Both the position numbers and the translations under genes were made by a program. A stretch of 64,000 nt of DNA from Cladopsammia gracilis (taxonomy: Eukaryota; Cnidaria; Anthozoa; Scleractinia; Dendrophylliidae), in contig JAJGOT010000276.1 of NCBI GenBank assembly GCA_022457155.1, positions 496,001-560,000 on the forward strand, given 5' to 3'. The notes below the pieces were generated by a model, which was not told the DNA's origin, made no database searches, and saw nothing but the letters and a program-made list of their open reading frames with translations. Of this stretch, positions 22,003-33,104 are shown in pieces; position 1 is the first letter of the stretch; each line of letters opens with the position of its first letter.

Positions 22003-23854
22003 ATGAATCCAAGATTTTGGCTGTCATTAGCGTTCCTGATGTCCCGGATTGGTCTTACTAAAGCCGCTGGCCAATGCAGTACAGTAGCAGCCTCCATTTA
22101 TGGGATGTACCTTAAAGGCCACACGTTTAAAACATGTCAGGTTGGCTTTCCGGTAGAGTGTTACTTCAAGTGCGAGGAGGAGCCCAGATGTCAGAGCTAC
22201 AACGTCGTTATAGGACAAAATCTGTGCGAGTTAAACTCAAGAACAAAGGAAGCCAGGCCTGAAGACTTCATACCACATCCACGCCGTTTCTACATGAAAC
22301 GCCCAAACCGAGGTACATTTCATTGAGGGCTTATTACTCAGTAGTCATACTGCACAAACATTCACTGGACTCGTCACGCACTCCTTTTGGCTTGGAGGAA
22401 TGATTGCGTGACGAGTGACAAGAAGCCCAAAAGGAAGTCATCAAACACATACCATGTGCATTTTTCAATTTGAGTCAGGCAGTCCTCCCTCCTCTTCCGA
22501 ATAACTACCAGTGCCAAAGAAAACATTTAATGCAATCCAAAGGTGACCTGAACGTTGGGCGCTTCCAATCAAGTCATATTATCCCTTAGTAAAGATTGAA
22601 TTGAATCACGTCCTAAAAGCTGCCCCGACAGGCATTTTTATTTCACTTAACCACAAAAAACATTCGGAAATCAAAATTTTATCCTCCAGCGTGGCCTTTG
22701 TCTACAACTACTGAAAGCTTCCACATGAGAAAAAAAAAACAGACATGGAACAACTAGTTATTTACACGACTGGCTGTATGCAGTTGAAAGTTCAATTCGG
22801 TATTTAACCTAGTAAATGGACAGTTCTGCAACTTTCTTTATTTTTTTCATGCAGCACCACTGGGTTCCATTCCCGAACTTCCTGCTGAATCTTGCAACGA
22901 AATCAAGGCGAGTGAAGGAGATGAAATGGTAAACAAGGATTATTGGATATACTCAGATGAAAATGCTGGCAACACTATCCTGGCTCGATGTGAAGGTACG
23001 GTATTTACCTTTTGTCATGTCGTATCATGTTCAATATTATATTGTGTTATAATTTTAGTTCAGTTAAGTTCAGTAACGTTTTTATGCCATCCGTCTTTAG
23101 TTAGCACTTCGCCCTTCGGCCAGTGCTCGAACTTCGGACCTCGAACTCGGCTAATAACAGGGGGAAGATAAGCATGTGACGTCGTGTCATGTCTATTTAA
23201 TTTCATTTTAAGTCATCTTATGTAATATCATTTCATTTCTGTCATGTCGTGTCACTATACAGTTTGGTATACTTAGTCATTAAAACGCGAAGCAAGCGCA
23301 CTTCCAACTGCGCCGACCTTGAGTTGCTTTTGTTAACTAAGGATGATTTTCTTTTGTTATTTTCTTCTTTAGGCATCTGGCATAAGATGAACACTGATCC
23401 TGTTTGCGTTGGAGCGAAAAATGATGCACATGGCGCCTTCAGCATTACAAAGACTGGGCGTGTCATGACAATGAAGCTCGTTCACAAATCAGGTTCGATA
23501 CGCTGCAACCCAGTTGACTCTGACTCCTACTGGGGCTGTGCAAATCCAAACTACAACAACAGGCTGATGACAATCATCACAAATGTCAACAAAGAAGCCC
23601 TTTTGCCATCCGTTGCAGACTTGGAACCTAGTTATTTCAACAATGGATGTGACATAAAAAAACACGCCTATCGTCTTGACGGGACTGGCCACAAATCACC
23701 AGAGTTGGTTTTTCGCAACCTTTCAAGTCCTTTGTCTTTGTCACGCAACCAGAAGATGCAGATTTGGTATGGACAGGACTTGGTAGACTGTTCTGGAGAT
23801 GGAGATAACAAGAGTGGTACAACTTGCGTCGATGTGTATGCCTGGTATGTTTGA
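22003..23854 (+). CDS. Secreted PAN/Apple-domain protein with cnidarian C-terminal domain, gene 1
   Basis: Three exons, 22003-22312, 22855-22995 and 23373-23854, encode 310 residues. Both introns are GT..AG and phase 1. Residues 1-23 look like a signal peptide (hydrophobic LSLAFLMS core, cleavage near AAG-QC). Residues 25-103 form a PAN/Apple domain with six cysteines (25, 45, 53, 57, 63, 75). Exon 2 (residues 104-150) starts GSIPELPAESC and has two cysteines (117, 149); it resembles the lead-in to fibrinogen-like or collagen-tail domains. Residues 151-310 form a C-terminal domain with six cysteines, an IWYGQD motif and end VDVYAWYV; I have seen this type only in cnidarian predicted proteins, including skeletal-matrix-like ones. 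Extracellular carbohydrate or protein binding is inference. Intron 1 contains a CGTCACGCA hairpin (22369-22416). Sister of gene 4. Confidence 0.87.
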
Positions 23855-23890
23855 ACAACAACAGCCAAGGCGCGGAAATAATGTGATGCA

Positions 23891-23993
23891 TGTGGAAGTA
23901 ATATGATGTAGTATAATGTAGCGTAATGTAGTGCAGTGTAGTATATTGCAGTGTAATGAAGTCTAGTGTAGTGAAATGTAACGTAGCGTAAGT
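23891..23993. repeat. TGTAGTG minisatellite, unit 1
   Basis: Degenerate tandem repeats of TGTAG/TGTAATG-type units begin about 35 bp after the stop codon. Related tracts follow genes 2, 3 and 4. Tyr/Thr/Leu/His-rich frames on - here are produced by the repeat. Confidence 0.75.
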
Positions 23994-24061
23994 GCTGTGC
24001 GGCTCGTAGATCCACAGCAAACGGACAGGACAGACGCATAAAAAACTGACGTCAATTTGTT
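23991..24061. repeat. Truncated GACGTCA-type MITE, unit 1
   Basis: Retains only the right half of the element seen complete in units 2 and 3 (36933-37086, 47749-47901), ending in GACAGACGCATAAAAAACTG and GACGTCAATTTGTT. Unit 4 has the same truncation (58129-58199), a shared derived deletion linking units 1 and 4. Confidence 0.75.
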
Positions 24062-24351
24062 TTTCACAATAACAAAAACGCCAAAATCGTAAAGAACCGG
24101 ATGAAATGAAGAGTCAAACATGACAATTTGCTGAGTTTTATTTAAATTGACCTGGAGTAGTGCAGTGCAGTGCAAGTGTAGTGTAGTTTTCAGCAAACTG
24201 CACAATTTTGAATGTAAACTGTACCTGAGTGGACAGTCAGGAAATTTAACGAGAAATGTGAGTTACGAGGAACAGTTAACCAAGATAATGCGTTTGTAAG
24301 TTTCGATAATTTTAGGAACGGAATGGCTTGCATAGTTGACGAACAAAAAAT

Positions 24352-24640
24352 TAGGGAACATTTCGTGGTTGGGATCATTTCGGTGTCGGAGATCATTCAG
24401 TGTTTGGGAGTATTTTGGGGTCGGGATCATTTCGGGGTTTAGGATTATTTCGGGATTAAGAAATATATCGTGTTTGACGATTATTTCGGGATTAAGAAAT
24501 ATATCGTGTTTGACGATTATTTCGGGGTTGGAGATTATTTTGGTGTCGGGATCATTTCGTGATCGGGACTCATTTCGTGGTTGGGATTATTTAGGGATCC
24601 GCGGGATTTTTTCGTAATTGGCATTACTTCGGGGGTTGAG
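24352..24640. repeat. GGGATCATTTCGG minisatellite, unit 1
   Basis: Degenerate tandem repeat, period about 18-21 bp, around the consensus GGGATCATTTCGGGGTT. Units 1 and 4 contain an exact internal duplication of about 36 bp (the block with aagaaatatatcgtgtttga). Units 2 and 3 have a different internal arrangement at the same place. Open frames rich in Ile/Ser/Gly are artefacts. Confidence 0.8.
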
Positions 24641-25645
24641 GATGTTTTCAAGGTTGATATGGGGATCATTTTGATGGATCGATTTGGAGATTATCAGTAC
24701 AGATCTACAGTCTGGGACAAAACCATATAAGGCAAATGAGCAAAGTAGGCATATTACATGATGTGTCCTTATTTAAGACAGTCTTTTCGCAGTTTTGAGA
24801 TGAACACAGCAACACGGTGTTTATTGGGTCTTATTGTATAGTGTTTAATTAGCACACTAACAAACTCGTAAAGTTCAGCTTTCATGCATGAAAAAAAAAA
24901 ATGATCGATTACGACCCTTCTGACGATTTAAATTTGACAAGAAAATCAACCTGCATTGAAATGTGCATTGATAATCAGTACTTAAATTGAAGTGTTCACT
25001 TGATTTACGACTTACTTTTAATAGAAAGTTTGTTCTTTAGCGTTTTGGTTCTGCTTCTACAGTTTGTAGATTTTGTTTCAGCAAAACAACTGTACGTTAC
25101 TTTTATACACTTACTTACACTAACAAGAACTGTATTTCAGTTAGCCGTAACCGTATTAAGCAGTTAAATAATTAATAATAAGCCGAGAGTTTCTACATTT
25201 TATTTCAATAGTTTCAAAGTAGAGTTGCGCAATGCTTTGAGTACGGAAAATCTGTTATATTGCGCACTTTTAGCTTCGCCTTGCTTTTTAAAAAAGAGAT
25301 CTTGACTACTCTACTTTAATTGATAATTAAATTTTACGCCTTGCTGAATTTGCCTAATTTGAATTGAAGCCTTACTTTTAAGATTTCGTTTAGTTTTTAG
25401 TCTTTGGGTTTTTAAACAATTCCGATGTATTCTTAGAATTGTTTCAGCAATGTCAATAATATATATCAGACTTAATGGTTGAAAAACTATAGCTTTGTTT
25501 ATTCATTTATATAATCAGTCACTTGGTGAGACTAATAAAAACGTAGAGATAATTGATGCTTTGAATAAAATATTATTTGGTTCCTCTTAATAATTAACTA
25601 ACGAGAAAATGAGAAATTTAAGAATGAGCCCAATCAGTAGTCTCC

Positions 25646-25696
25646 AACGCAACCGTCCTTAGAGCATGCGTGGTGAGACCTAAGGACGGTTGCGTT
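25646..25696. repeat. Perfect 17-bp hairpin, unit 1 spacer
   Basis: Arms AACGCAACCGTCCTTAG and the exact complement are separated by 17 bp containing gcatgc. The hairpin is perfect in unit 4 (59784-59834) but degraded on one side in unit 2 (39016-39066) and on both sides in unit 3 (49487-49539). Confidence 0.8.
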
Positions 25697-28440
25697 CACA
25701 GGCCACCCAATCAGGAGCCCATTACCTTTGCCCAATCAAGTCATCTCAACAGTTTATTACAGTCCATCCAGCCCGGCTGTTCGGCACCTAAATCTGTAAC
25801 GGTTGTTGATTTTTTTTAAAATTATATTTAATACAGCCACTAGAACATTATTTTTCTGTTTCTGTTTCTTGAAATGACATCAATTCCCTGAGACACTTCC
25901 CCTTTAATACAAGGTTTTTTTTTTAAGTGGTTCTTTGATACAAGTGTCATTTCAAAAACCATTTCAAAACTTATAATTATCAGCTCGTTAAAATATTCTC
26001 AACTTCAAATGTCCGTAATGTTCTTCAGCCATGGATGAGTTATGTCTGCATGTCGGTTCAATAGATGACTTCAATTAACGTTTATATGGCATTTTAAATA
26101 AAGGGATTAATTTCTTATAGAATCAGTGGTGTTCTGTCTGTGGGGGAGTGAAACACAAAAATTTGGTTATAACAACTTAGTTGTTAAGGTAAAAACAAAG
26201 AAAAACGGGCTTGCGAAAAATGACACATTTTCAGCTCGCTCATACAGAAAAATGCGACGCCACATGTCAATAACATGTGGCTGCAACATAAACACACTCT
26301 TGCTATTCATAATACAGTCATTTTCTTAGGATAAGCTTAAGAATTGACAATACATCGGCCGTTAGAAGAAACACAGTTTCAGGCATTGAAAAAGAATAGC
26401 AAGAATGCGTAAAGTTTGAACATGAAATAAAGATATCGTTAAAGCACAATCTTTGTCGTTTATCGTGTTAAAATATTTCTCGCGCCACTGCAAATGTGCC
26501 CTGTTAAGAGAACAAATTGTGAAGGGTAGTGTTTATCGGAAACTAAAGTTCGGTTATAAACTCAGAACCTCACGAAGCCGATTGGGATTCGACCTACAAT
26601 TTTAATCGTTTCTTTTATACTGAAGAAAGGAGCAAACCGAAGCTAGGTCCACTTTACAGCAGTACCATAATTTGTTCATTTGAAAAAACGTCCGGCTGTG
26701 TTTACTCGAAGCCGTGGAATATGTTTCCTTTCGAAAAGTGAGTGCCGCTTTACATGGCAAGTATCACGGGGATTTTGCCATTTTTGGTCAAAACTATGAA
26801 CAATACCTTTACTTATTTACAAAAAATACTACAATACCAAGAGAACGAAATCAACCAATTCTTGAAGAGAAACACATCACGGTCTGTTCTAACCCATTTT
26901 GGGGGCGAAAATGGGGGAACTTGAAAAAAGTTGGGCTATAACCCAAATTAATTCAGACCCTGTCCTTCTATAACTAGGGACACTCATCAACAGTTTTTGT
27001 ACGTTTGTGGTAATTCAGCACACAGCTGGACGGATTTTTGAAATGACACCAAATCCCGTGACACTTCCCTTTAATTCTTGTGGAAGCAATATTCCCGAGT
27101 CATGATTGGATGCGTCCTTGTTACCCTACCCAACTCTGGTTTTCGGAAGCTAACAACAAGGGGCGTTCGTTGTATGGAGAGAACGTTTATTATATTATTC
27201 TCAATCCTCACTTCAGCTAACTAAAACGTAACGAATTATCCAAAAGCGATTTTGGATATAGATCTACTTTTAAACTGATAATTATCAGTTCGTTAAAATA
27301 TGTTAGACCGCCGCAAATGTCCGTGTGTTATGTGTGCATGTCGGTTGACGTTCCAGTTGCATTAATTTTTTAAGAGTGAAGAAGCTGACTTCAGTTAACG
27401 TTTATACGAAATTTTAACTTGATAAAAATTAAAATCGGGAACTTAGCACTTCAACCACGGACACAAATGTAAAACTAGTAGCTGTTTTAATCAGTTTCAA
27501 AATAAACTAGTACTCAAATGCTTTCTCTCAGTTGTCATATATACATTCTTTATCATGTTTCAACACAGAATCGACTTTGCAAAATTAATTTACACTACAC
27601 TCCCCCTATGGGGGCAAGATAATATATCAGTTGTCTGGTTTGAAAATACCAAAACATCTATCTTTGCACAGGCTGGAAAATGCTGGCAGATGCGTTTTCT
27701 TTCTTTTTTATGACAAACAGTCTTTAGTTAGTAATTTGACAGCTACCTGTTTTGGTTTGTAGTCGGCATTCCTTAATTTACTTCAGCGGTAAAAATACGA
27801 CATAAAGGCCTTCGTTTCTTCAATTCCGTTGGGCCTTTTATTAAAGTCAGTCAAATAAAGAAAAAAATCATGTGAATATATTTAAAAAATAAATATCCGT
27901 ATATGCTTGAAGGCGATATGAATATAAAGAGTTGACAACGAAAAGTATAGTTATTTTAAGATGTTTATATTATTGAAGAAAGGAAAACTCCACATCTGTA
28001 TGTCTAGTATTTTTCCAAAACATCGTCTCGATTTTTACATTCACTTTGAGCTTGTTTAAAACAAATGAAAACTCTATATGAATAAATGAAAACTGAAAAA
28101 AAGAGAAGTCAATGCGTTAAAATGACATAAAGATGACGAACATTAAAACAAATATCGTTTCAAACATTAATGCACAATAGATCATAGCAATAATTAAAGT
28201 GGCAGAGGAATAAACTTCATTAGTTGTCATGGTAACAGAGGGCCTATCAGAGCTGGCATAAATTATTAAGACTCATCAACTCCAATATGTATTGCTGGGG
28301 GTTAAGTCCCCTGTTTATTTGGATATTTTACCTCTCGACAGAAAACAAAGAAGAGAAAAAAACTTCCCCAGTGAAGTAAGTAGAAACTGCATTTGTATAA
28401 TTTCTTAGTCTTTCAAACGATCATGATCGATCGCGGCTAA

Positions 28441-28703
28441 GGTCAAACGCCGTACTTCACATGAGCCGAACCTAAATACAGTTTAGGTCGACTCATATTA
28501 ATTAAGGTCGCCTGTTGAGTCAAACGTCGAACTTAATTCAGCCGAACTTAACATCAGCCGTTCTTCACGGCTGTACCAGCCGTGAAGAACGGCTAGCCGA
28601 TCCAAATACAATCAGTCGAACTTAACTGAGTCAAACGCCGAACTTCACATGAGCCGAACTCAATTAATTGAGTTCGGCTCATGTGAAGTACGGCGTTTGA
28701 CTT
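28441..28703. repeat. Compound palindromic repeat, unit 1
   Basis: Bounded by inverted ends containing GTCAAACGCCGTACTTCACA. It contains a 37-nt hairpin (28557-28593, 17-bp perfect arms GCCGTTCTTCACGGCTG, 3-nt loop). It also contains a spacerless palindrome (28630-28701, 36-bp arms with one mismatch, centre AATTAATT). Units 3 and 4 carry deleted versions. Unit 2 has unrelated sequence of about 100 bp here. Confidence 0.85.
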
Positions 28704-28989
28704 GAACTGGGAAAACTAAAACTCAATGCTCGCGTTATGAACATTCTTTTTTATTCTAGCACAATCTGAGTGTTATTATCATGAATAATGAGATAGTTTC
28801 TTAAAGAAACCGTGGTGCTCGGTCGGTGAATGGGGAAAGGAAACAAGAAAATTTGGTTTTTACAACTCGTTAAATAAAGTTTGATTGATTGATTGAGGTG
28901 ATAAGGTAAATTGGCCACCGTTGGTCACTTACGTTTCAGTGCTAGTTCTTCGTCTGAGCATTAGGTCACTTTTTATTCCTCTTATTCTA

Positions 28990-29900
28990 ATTTTTTTTCT
29001 CATGTTGTTATTTTTTGTTGTTTTTAGAATATTTACTCTTTATTGAAATTAACGTTATAACCAAAGTATAATTATGAAAGGTTTTGGCCGTATTAGAGTC
29101 AGTGTTAGGACAGCCAAACTCTACACCGGGTCGACTTTTTAACCAGCAAAGTCTAACTTAGACCCGTTTTTAAAGCATTTAGTGGAGTTGTAAATTAAAA
29201 ACCTGCTCCTAACAGGTTCTGACTCACAAGAGCATTTAAATAAGCACCTACATAACCGACATGAGTTACAAAGGACAGTCTATTTTTCTTATCCTGAAAT
29301 TTCTCCTCATGAATTTACTCTTTACCTGTCGTTTTAAATTGTTTTGACAGAGTCCGTTGCCATGGCAACATAGCGCCATAAGAATGGCAATCTTTTACAA
29401 TATTTGGTATTTTTATTCTTTAAGTTTCATTCAGTGAACATTTTAAAACTTTGCTATGTAGCTTGTGAAAATGGTTAATGTCCAACATTTTAGAAGGAAA
29501 AAAGCATGGTCATTGAGACGTCATTGGCAACATCAGGCTATTTGGTATATTAAACTATTAAAATGAATTTATGTGACAGATGTTGTTTCTTAGAAGGATA
29601 TGTAAAATGTAGCTTTGATTCGTAACTCGAAATTTGCAAAATTTTTAACTGAAGATCTACCAAAGGAAATTCAGGAAAATCCGCTGTTGATTTTGCTTTC
29701 GTGGCTGTGTACACACAGCAAATATGGAGAAAACCTCTTTTCTTTGTGCGTGATGTCGCGTGAATCACTAAAGCTTGCGTTACCAGCGCACACGGTTATA
29801 AAACTAGGGAACCATTGTTTAAATGTTTTGGAGTCAGTGCTATATGCCATTTTGACACTGTTCAGTTATACTTTACGCTTTAAGAAAAATACACTTGGAC
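28990..29900 (+). repeat. Segment A, unit 1
   Basis: About 0.9-kb block recurring at about 41880-42780, 52800-53710 and 63000-63910. It is also clearly related, at lower identity, to segment B upstream of the genes (about 33105-33860, 44465-45260 and 54840-55620). Shared landmarks are gccaaactctacac, acaggttctgact, gtgaaaa.ggtta and aaatccgctgt. No intact coding frame is shared between A and B. Confidence 0.7.
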
Positions 29901-30487
29901 ACTTCCCAAACCATGTTTGGCCAAGTAAATTTTTTTATCCGATAGTAGAGGAGCCAGCACGCTAGTTGTCATGATCGGGGAGGATATTTAATACGAAAAT
30001 AAAACCGGCACTCGCTTGTTTAATATTTCAGTACATGGAGCATGAAAACAATCAGATTTGTCGCAATGCGTGTCCAGGGACGGATTGACGAAGCCCTCTC
30101 AAGTTAAGACATATCCTAAGAGGGGCGGTAAGGGGGTTTCACTGTGAATGACATGCATGTCGTGATACGTGAAAGGTAAAATTTATTTCCCGATATCCGT
30201 GATATTCGACAAGGACACTTCATTTTTTCCCGTGAAAAATAATTTACTAAGCCTCTGTCAGAGCAAAAAACTTTTTTTTCTTTCCACTCAAATTTTGGTT
30301 GTCCAAAACTGAAATTCACTCGTCCAAAAAATGAATAAATTAAAAAAAATGTAGCGATAAAACAAATTTACAATGTACCGTAAAAACTGGCGTATAAGCC
30401 ACATTTGCCCAAAATTTTTGTTCAAAATTGGGAGTGCGGCTTATCTGTGGGAACATCTGCAATAGATTATACTTTCCGGTGATGTAA

Positions 30488-30820
30488 AGGCCCGTTTACA
30501 CAGGAGATTTATTGTGTAATTTTTGTCGCACTTGTCGATGCAATTTTTGTCGCTCGCAAGTTGCATCTTCAAATCGCATGTGCCGAAACGGGCGGCGATT
30601 TTAGTGCGATTTGGGCGCGATTTGTCGCGCGATGTCGCAGAGGTTTCGAACATGTTTGAAACCTGGTGCAACTTGGCGGCGATTTTTGGGAAATCACAGC
30701 AAATAAAAGCAAATGTCGCACCCGAATCGCACAGGAAATCGCCGCTTGTTTACACTTGCGACAGAAGTTGCATTGGAGAGCGCGACAATCGCATCAAAAA
30801 TCGCATGTGTAAACGGGCCT
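30488..30820. mobile_element. Harbinger-like MITE, copy B (nested)
   Basis: A 333-bp element with clean ends AGGCCCGTTTACACAG and TGTAAACGGGCCT, flanked by TAA (30485-30487 and 30821-30823). Clearly homologous along its length to copy A at 1412-1730. It is nested inside the 2.1-kb element, so it either inserted later or travels with it. Confidence 0.85.
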
Positions 30821-31343
30821 TAAGTTGACCAGACTTTTTGAGTCTTTAAATTGAACATTCTATTTATTTGAGGTGTACAAAGTGGAGCAAACATAATTCG
30901 TTAACTTTAGATGGTGTAGGAAAGTGAGTATTGTTTCTCTAACAAAGTTGCCAGAGTGCCTCCGAGACCAAAAATAAAATTGAAGAATAATTAGGATCCG
31001 CATGAAACATGTATTCTAGTAAACGCACGAACGCGAGCGTTGTGTTTATAAATTGTAAAATTTAGCCTCAAATTGTCAAAATACCTTTGTTGAAACAGTG
31101 CTCCCTATCTTTGTTGGACATTTTGAAGCTTTTGGCAATGAAGGAACACCGAACACGAATGAATTCGAAGCCAAAGAAAAGAGTCTGTAAACAAGCGGCC
31201 ATCTTGGTTATCCTTAGTAACCATGCTAAATAAAAACATGTGCTCAAAAAATTTGCACGGTCGGAAAAAAGAAGCAGAAATTCGCGGAAACAAAACCAGG
31301 TTAGTTTACGAAGTCCAGAGATGCTTGGGAAACTTAGAACTCA

Positions 31344-31763
31344 ATGAAAAATAAACGAGACACTGTGCGCCAAGAAACAACTATGTTCAAAGCAGGCACG
31401 CTACCCCTTAACATGTATGCCACATATTTGCAACCAAAGGAGAAGTTGAGGTTAGAGAGAAGAGTGGTTGATTGTCCTACTGGGACTACTGACGGCGAAT
31501 TTCCTACCGGATCCGCTGATGACGCCAGCGACAAGCAATCCGACGACCTCTCCCAAGACAAAGATGATTTTGTGGAAGGAGAGGAAAGTTTAGTGCAAGG
31601 TGCTGATGACTCGGAGTTTGTGGATCAATCTTCTGAGTATGACACAGAGTCTGACAGTGAACCTACAATTGTTGACAGTGACAACGAGGATGAAATTACT
31701 TTTCTTCGAGCTGTAACAACTCGGAGCGGATTAACGGTTCGAGTAACATCCAAGCTCTTCTAG
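31344..31763 (+). CDS. Hypothetical acidic protein inside the 2.1-kb element
   Basis: A 139-codon open frame with no recognised domain. The N-terminal third is basic/neutral. The centre and C-terminal half are rich in Asp, Glu and Ser (for example SEYDTESDSEPTIVDSDNED), a low-complexity acidic region typical of nuclear or regulatory proteins. A short frame upstream (ATG 31223) overlaps its start by about 11 nt and contains a strong donor-like AG|GTTAGT near 31299, so the true gene could be spliced or frameshifted. It could equally be a decayed fragment of a captured host gene. Confidence 0.35.
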   Translation: MKNKRDTVRQETTMFKAGTLPLNMYATYLQPKEKLRLERRVVDCPTGTTDGEFPTGSADDASDKQSDDLSQDKDDFVEGEESLVQGADDSEFVDQSSEYDTESDSEPTIVDSDNEDEITFLRAVTTRSGLTVRVTSKLF

Positions 31764-33104
31764 GTAACTTGCACAAACAAAGATTTCTAAAGATGTTTAG
31801 ATTGGTGTTTAATGTTCTTTAATCACGTTACATATATTCGTTTCAACTGTTGAACACAAGACAAAATAACTTCCAAGCAAAAGGATTGGAACTAACCCTC
31901 GACAAAGAAGACCAAACAATTAAGTAAAACTACATTATGGAGAATTTTACTAAAAGTACACCCTTGCGATTATGTTATTTTCTGTGAACCGTGAAATTGG
32001 AATATTAATCGCCGTGATTCGTTATTGATCGTTTTTAATACCCGTGAAACGTGCGAAGGACCCCCCCCCCCCTTACCGCCCCTCTCCTAAGTATCGTTTC
32101 TAAACAATAGCCTATTGTTGGAATGACAATAGACTATTGTTAAGAAACAATACTTGGGATATGTCTTAACTTAGGAGGGTTTAATGAATCCGGCCCCAGA
32201 ATTCAAAAAACAAAATGCGAAATTATGAACTTTTTCATTTCGATATAATTCTGCTCTATCAACAGACAAAAGTGACATAGTAAGGTAGCGGATTGTTTTA
32301 AAAGTGTTGGTCTCAATAAAAATATATTATAATATAGTTTAAAAGAAAGGAAAATTTGTACTTGAAAAGTACTTAGAAATATATATTTGTGGATAATTTC
32401 AAGGGAAGTATAGTCAGGTCATTTTCTCCTAACCCAAATAGTACTTTTGACAATACTTTTTAATAATAGTTCATTTAAATATTCTAATTCGCAAACTGTC
32501 TGCAATGTTTTTTAGCTTTAGTTCGTGGCGGTGCCATAGTATAATAAAAAGACTGTGTCTTTCAACCGTCAAGATATGGTTGAACAATGTGTTTTCGACA
32601 AACTTCCAGACGAGTGTGATCAATTATTTAAGAGTGCCACTGTTGAAATTTGAATTCAGTTCACGTTTTAAAATTTTCTCTTGATAACTTAGGATGTTAA
32701 CCAGACTCAGGAATAGTTGGAAACACATTGTACAAAGATATAAACACTACGAAATCTTGTACATCCTTTCTCTTCCAAAAAGGTTAAAAACAAGTCATCA
32801 CTTTTACTTTGGCGTTTTACAATTTGTTTTTTTTTTTGGTTTTTAGCAATGTGAGCAACATAGGGTTTTAAGTGCCATAAAACACTTGGATATATGTCCG
32901 AGATAACCGGTCCCATTTAAAAATACAAAGTCCGAAAAGCACTTCATCAAAATAAGAGAAAATATGAGCAAAAACTATTATAGCCATCATAACTGAGCAT
33001 CTGCCCTCATGAATTAAAACCCCAAAATATGTAAATTCCGTTAAAACTATAAGGCAGAGAGCAAGATCATCGTTGGGCAAGAAAAGGTTAAATCCATGTT
33101 CCAG

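Larger units (their letters stand above)
24641..30077. other. Conserved 3' spacer of unit 1, no gene seen
   Basis: Long non-coding spacer whose blocks recur in the same order in units 2, 3 and 4. Frames that recur in several units (for example around 26126-26329 and 26714-26941) differ between copies by indels and stops, and show no domain. The spacer contains the 25646-25696 hairpin, the 28441-28703 palindromic repeat and segment A (about 28990-29900). Confidence 0.55.
30078..32195. mobile_element. 2.1-kb insertion with 4-bp target duplication in unit 1
   Basis: Units 2 and 3 read uninterrupted through gtgtccagaattcaaa (42969-42972 and 53922-53925 mark the CCAG). In unit 1, CCAG occurs on both sides (30074-30077 and 32196-32199) of a 2118-bp insert. 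The insert ends form imperfect inverted repeats: GGACGGATT...AAGTTAAGACATATCC on the left and the complement of GGCCGGATT...AAGTTAAGACATATCC on the right. It carries a poly-C run near 32061, a MITE (30488-30820) and one acidic open frame (31344-31763). No recognisable transposase is present, so the superfamily is unknown. Confidence 0.85.

Noticed and set aside
22027..22218. Antisense frames over exons 1 and 3 of the gene family
   Set aside because: They are shadows of the conserved sense exons; their apparent conservation follows from the sense strand.
22003..23854. Interpreting the gene as a fibrinogen-domain protein or intelectin
   Set aside because: Only the linker exon resembles the start of such domains. 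The C-terminal 160 residues lack the fibrinogen core motifs I would expect, so only a descriptive name is given.
23637..24039. Tyr/Thr/Leu/His-rich frames on - downstream of genes 1-4
   Set aside because: They translate the TGTAG minisatellite and the antisense of the gene's last exon. There is no start context, no conservation of frame between units, and low complexity.
24336..24617. Ile/Ser/Gly-rich frame resembling a repeat protein
   Set aside because: Produced by the 18-21-bp minisatellite. The period is not a multiple of three throughout and the frame shifts between units.
24352..24640. Possible CRISPR-like repeat array
   Set aside because: The repeats are degenerate and directly adjoining, without uniform spacers, and the genomic context is eukaryotic with introns.
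26126..26941. Recurrent 60-90-codon frames in the spacers (near 26126 and 26714, and equivalents in units 2-4)
   Set aside because: They recur only because the spacer is duplicated. The copies differ by indels, premature stops and start losses, and no domain is visible.
29550..29965. Frames in segment A on both strands (72-116 codons), possibly homologous to segment B frames on -
   Set aside because: A and B align as DNA but with frame-breaking indels, and the predicted peptides are not conserved between them.
31105..31293. 62-codon frame on - upstream of the acidic frame in the 2.1-kb element
   Set aside because: Short, overlaps the more plausible + strand exon, and has no domain.
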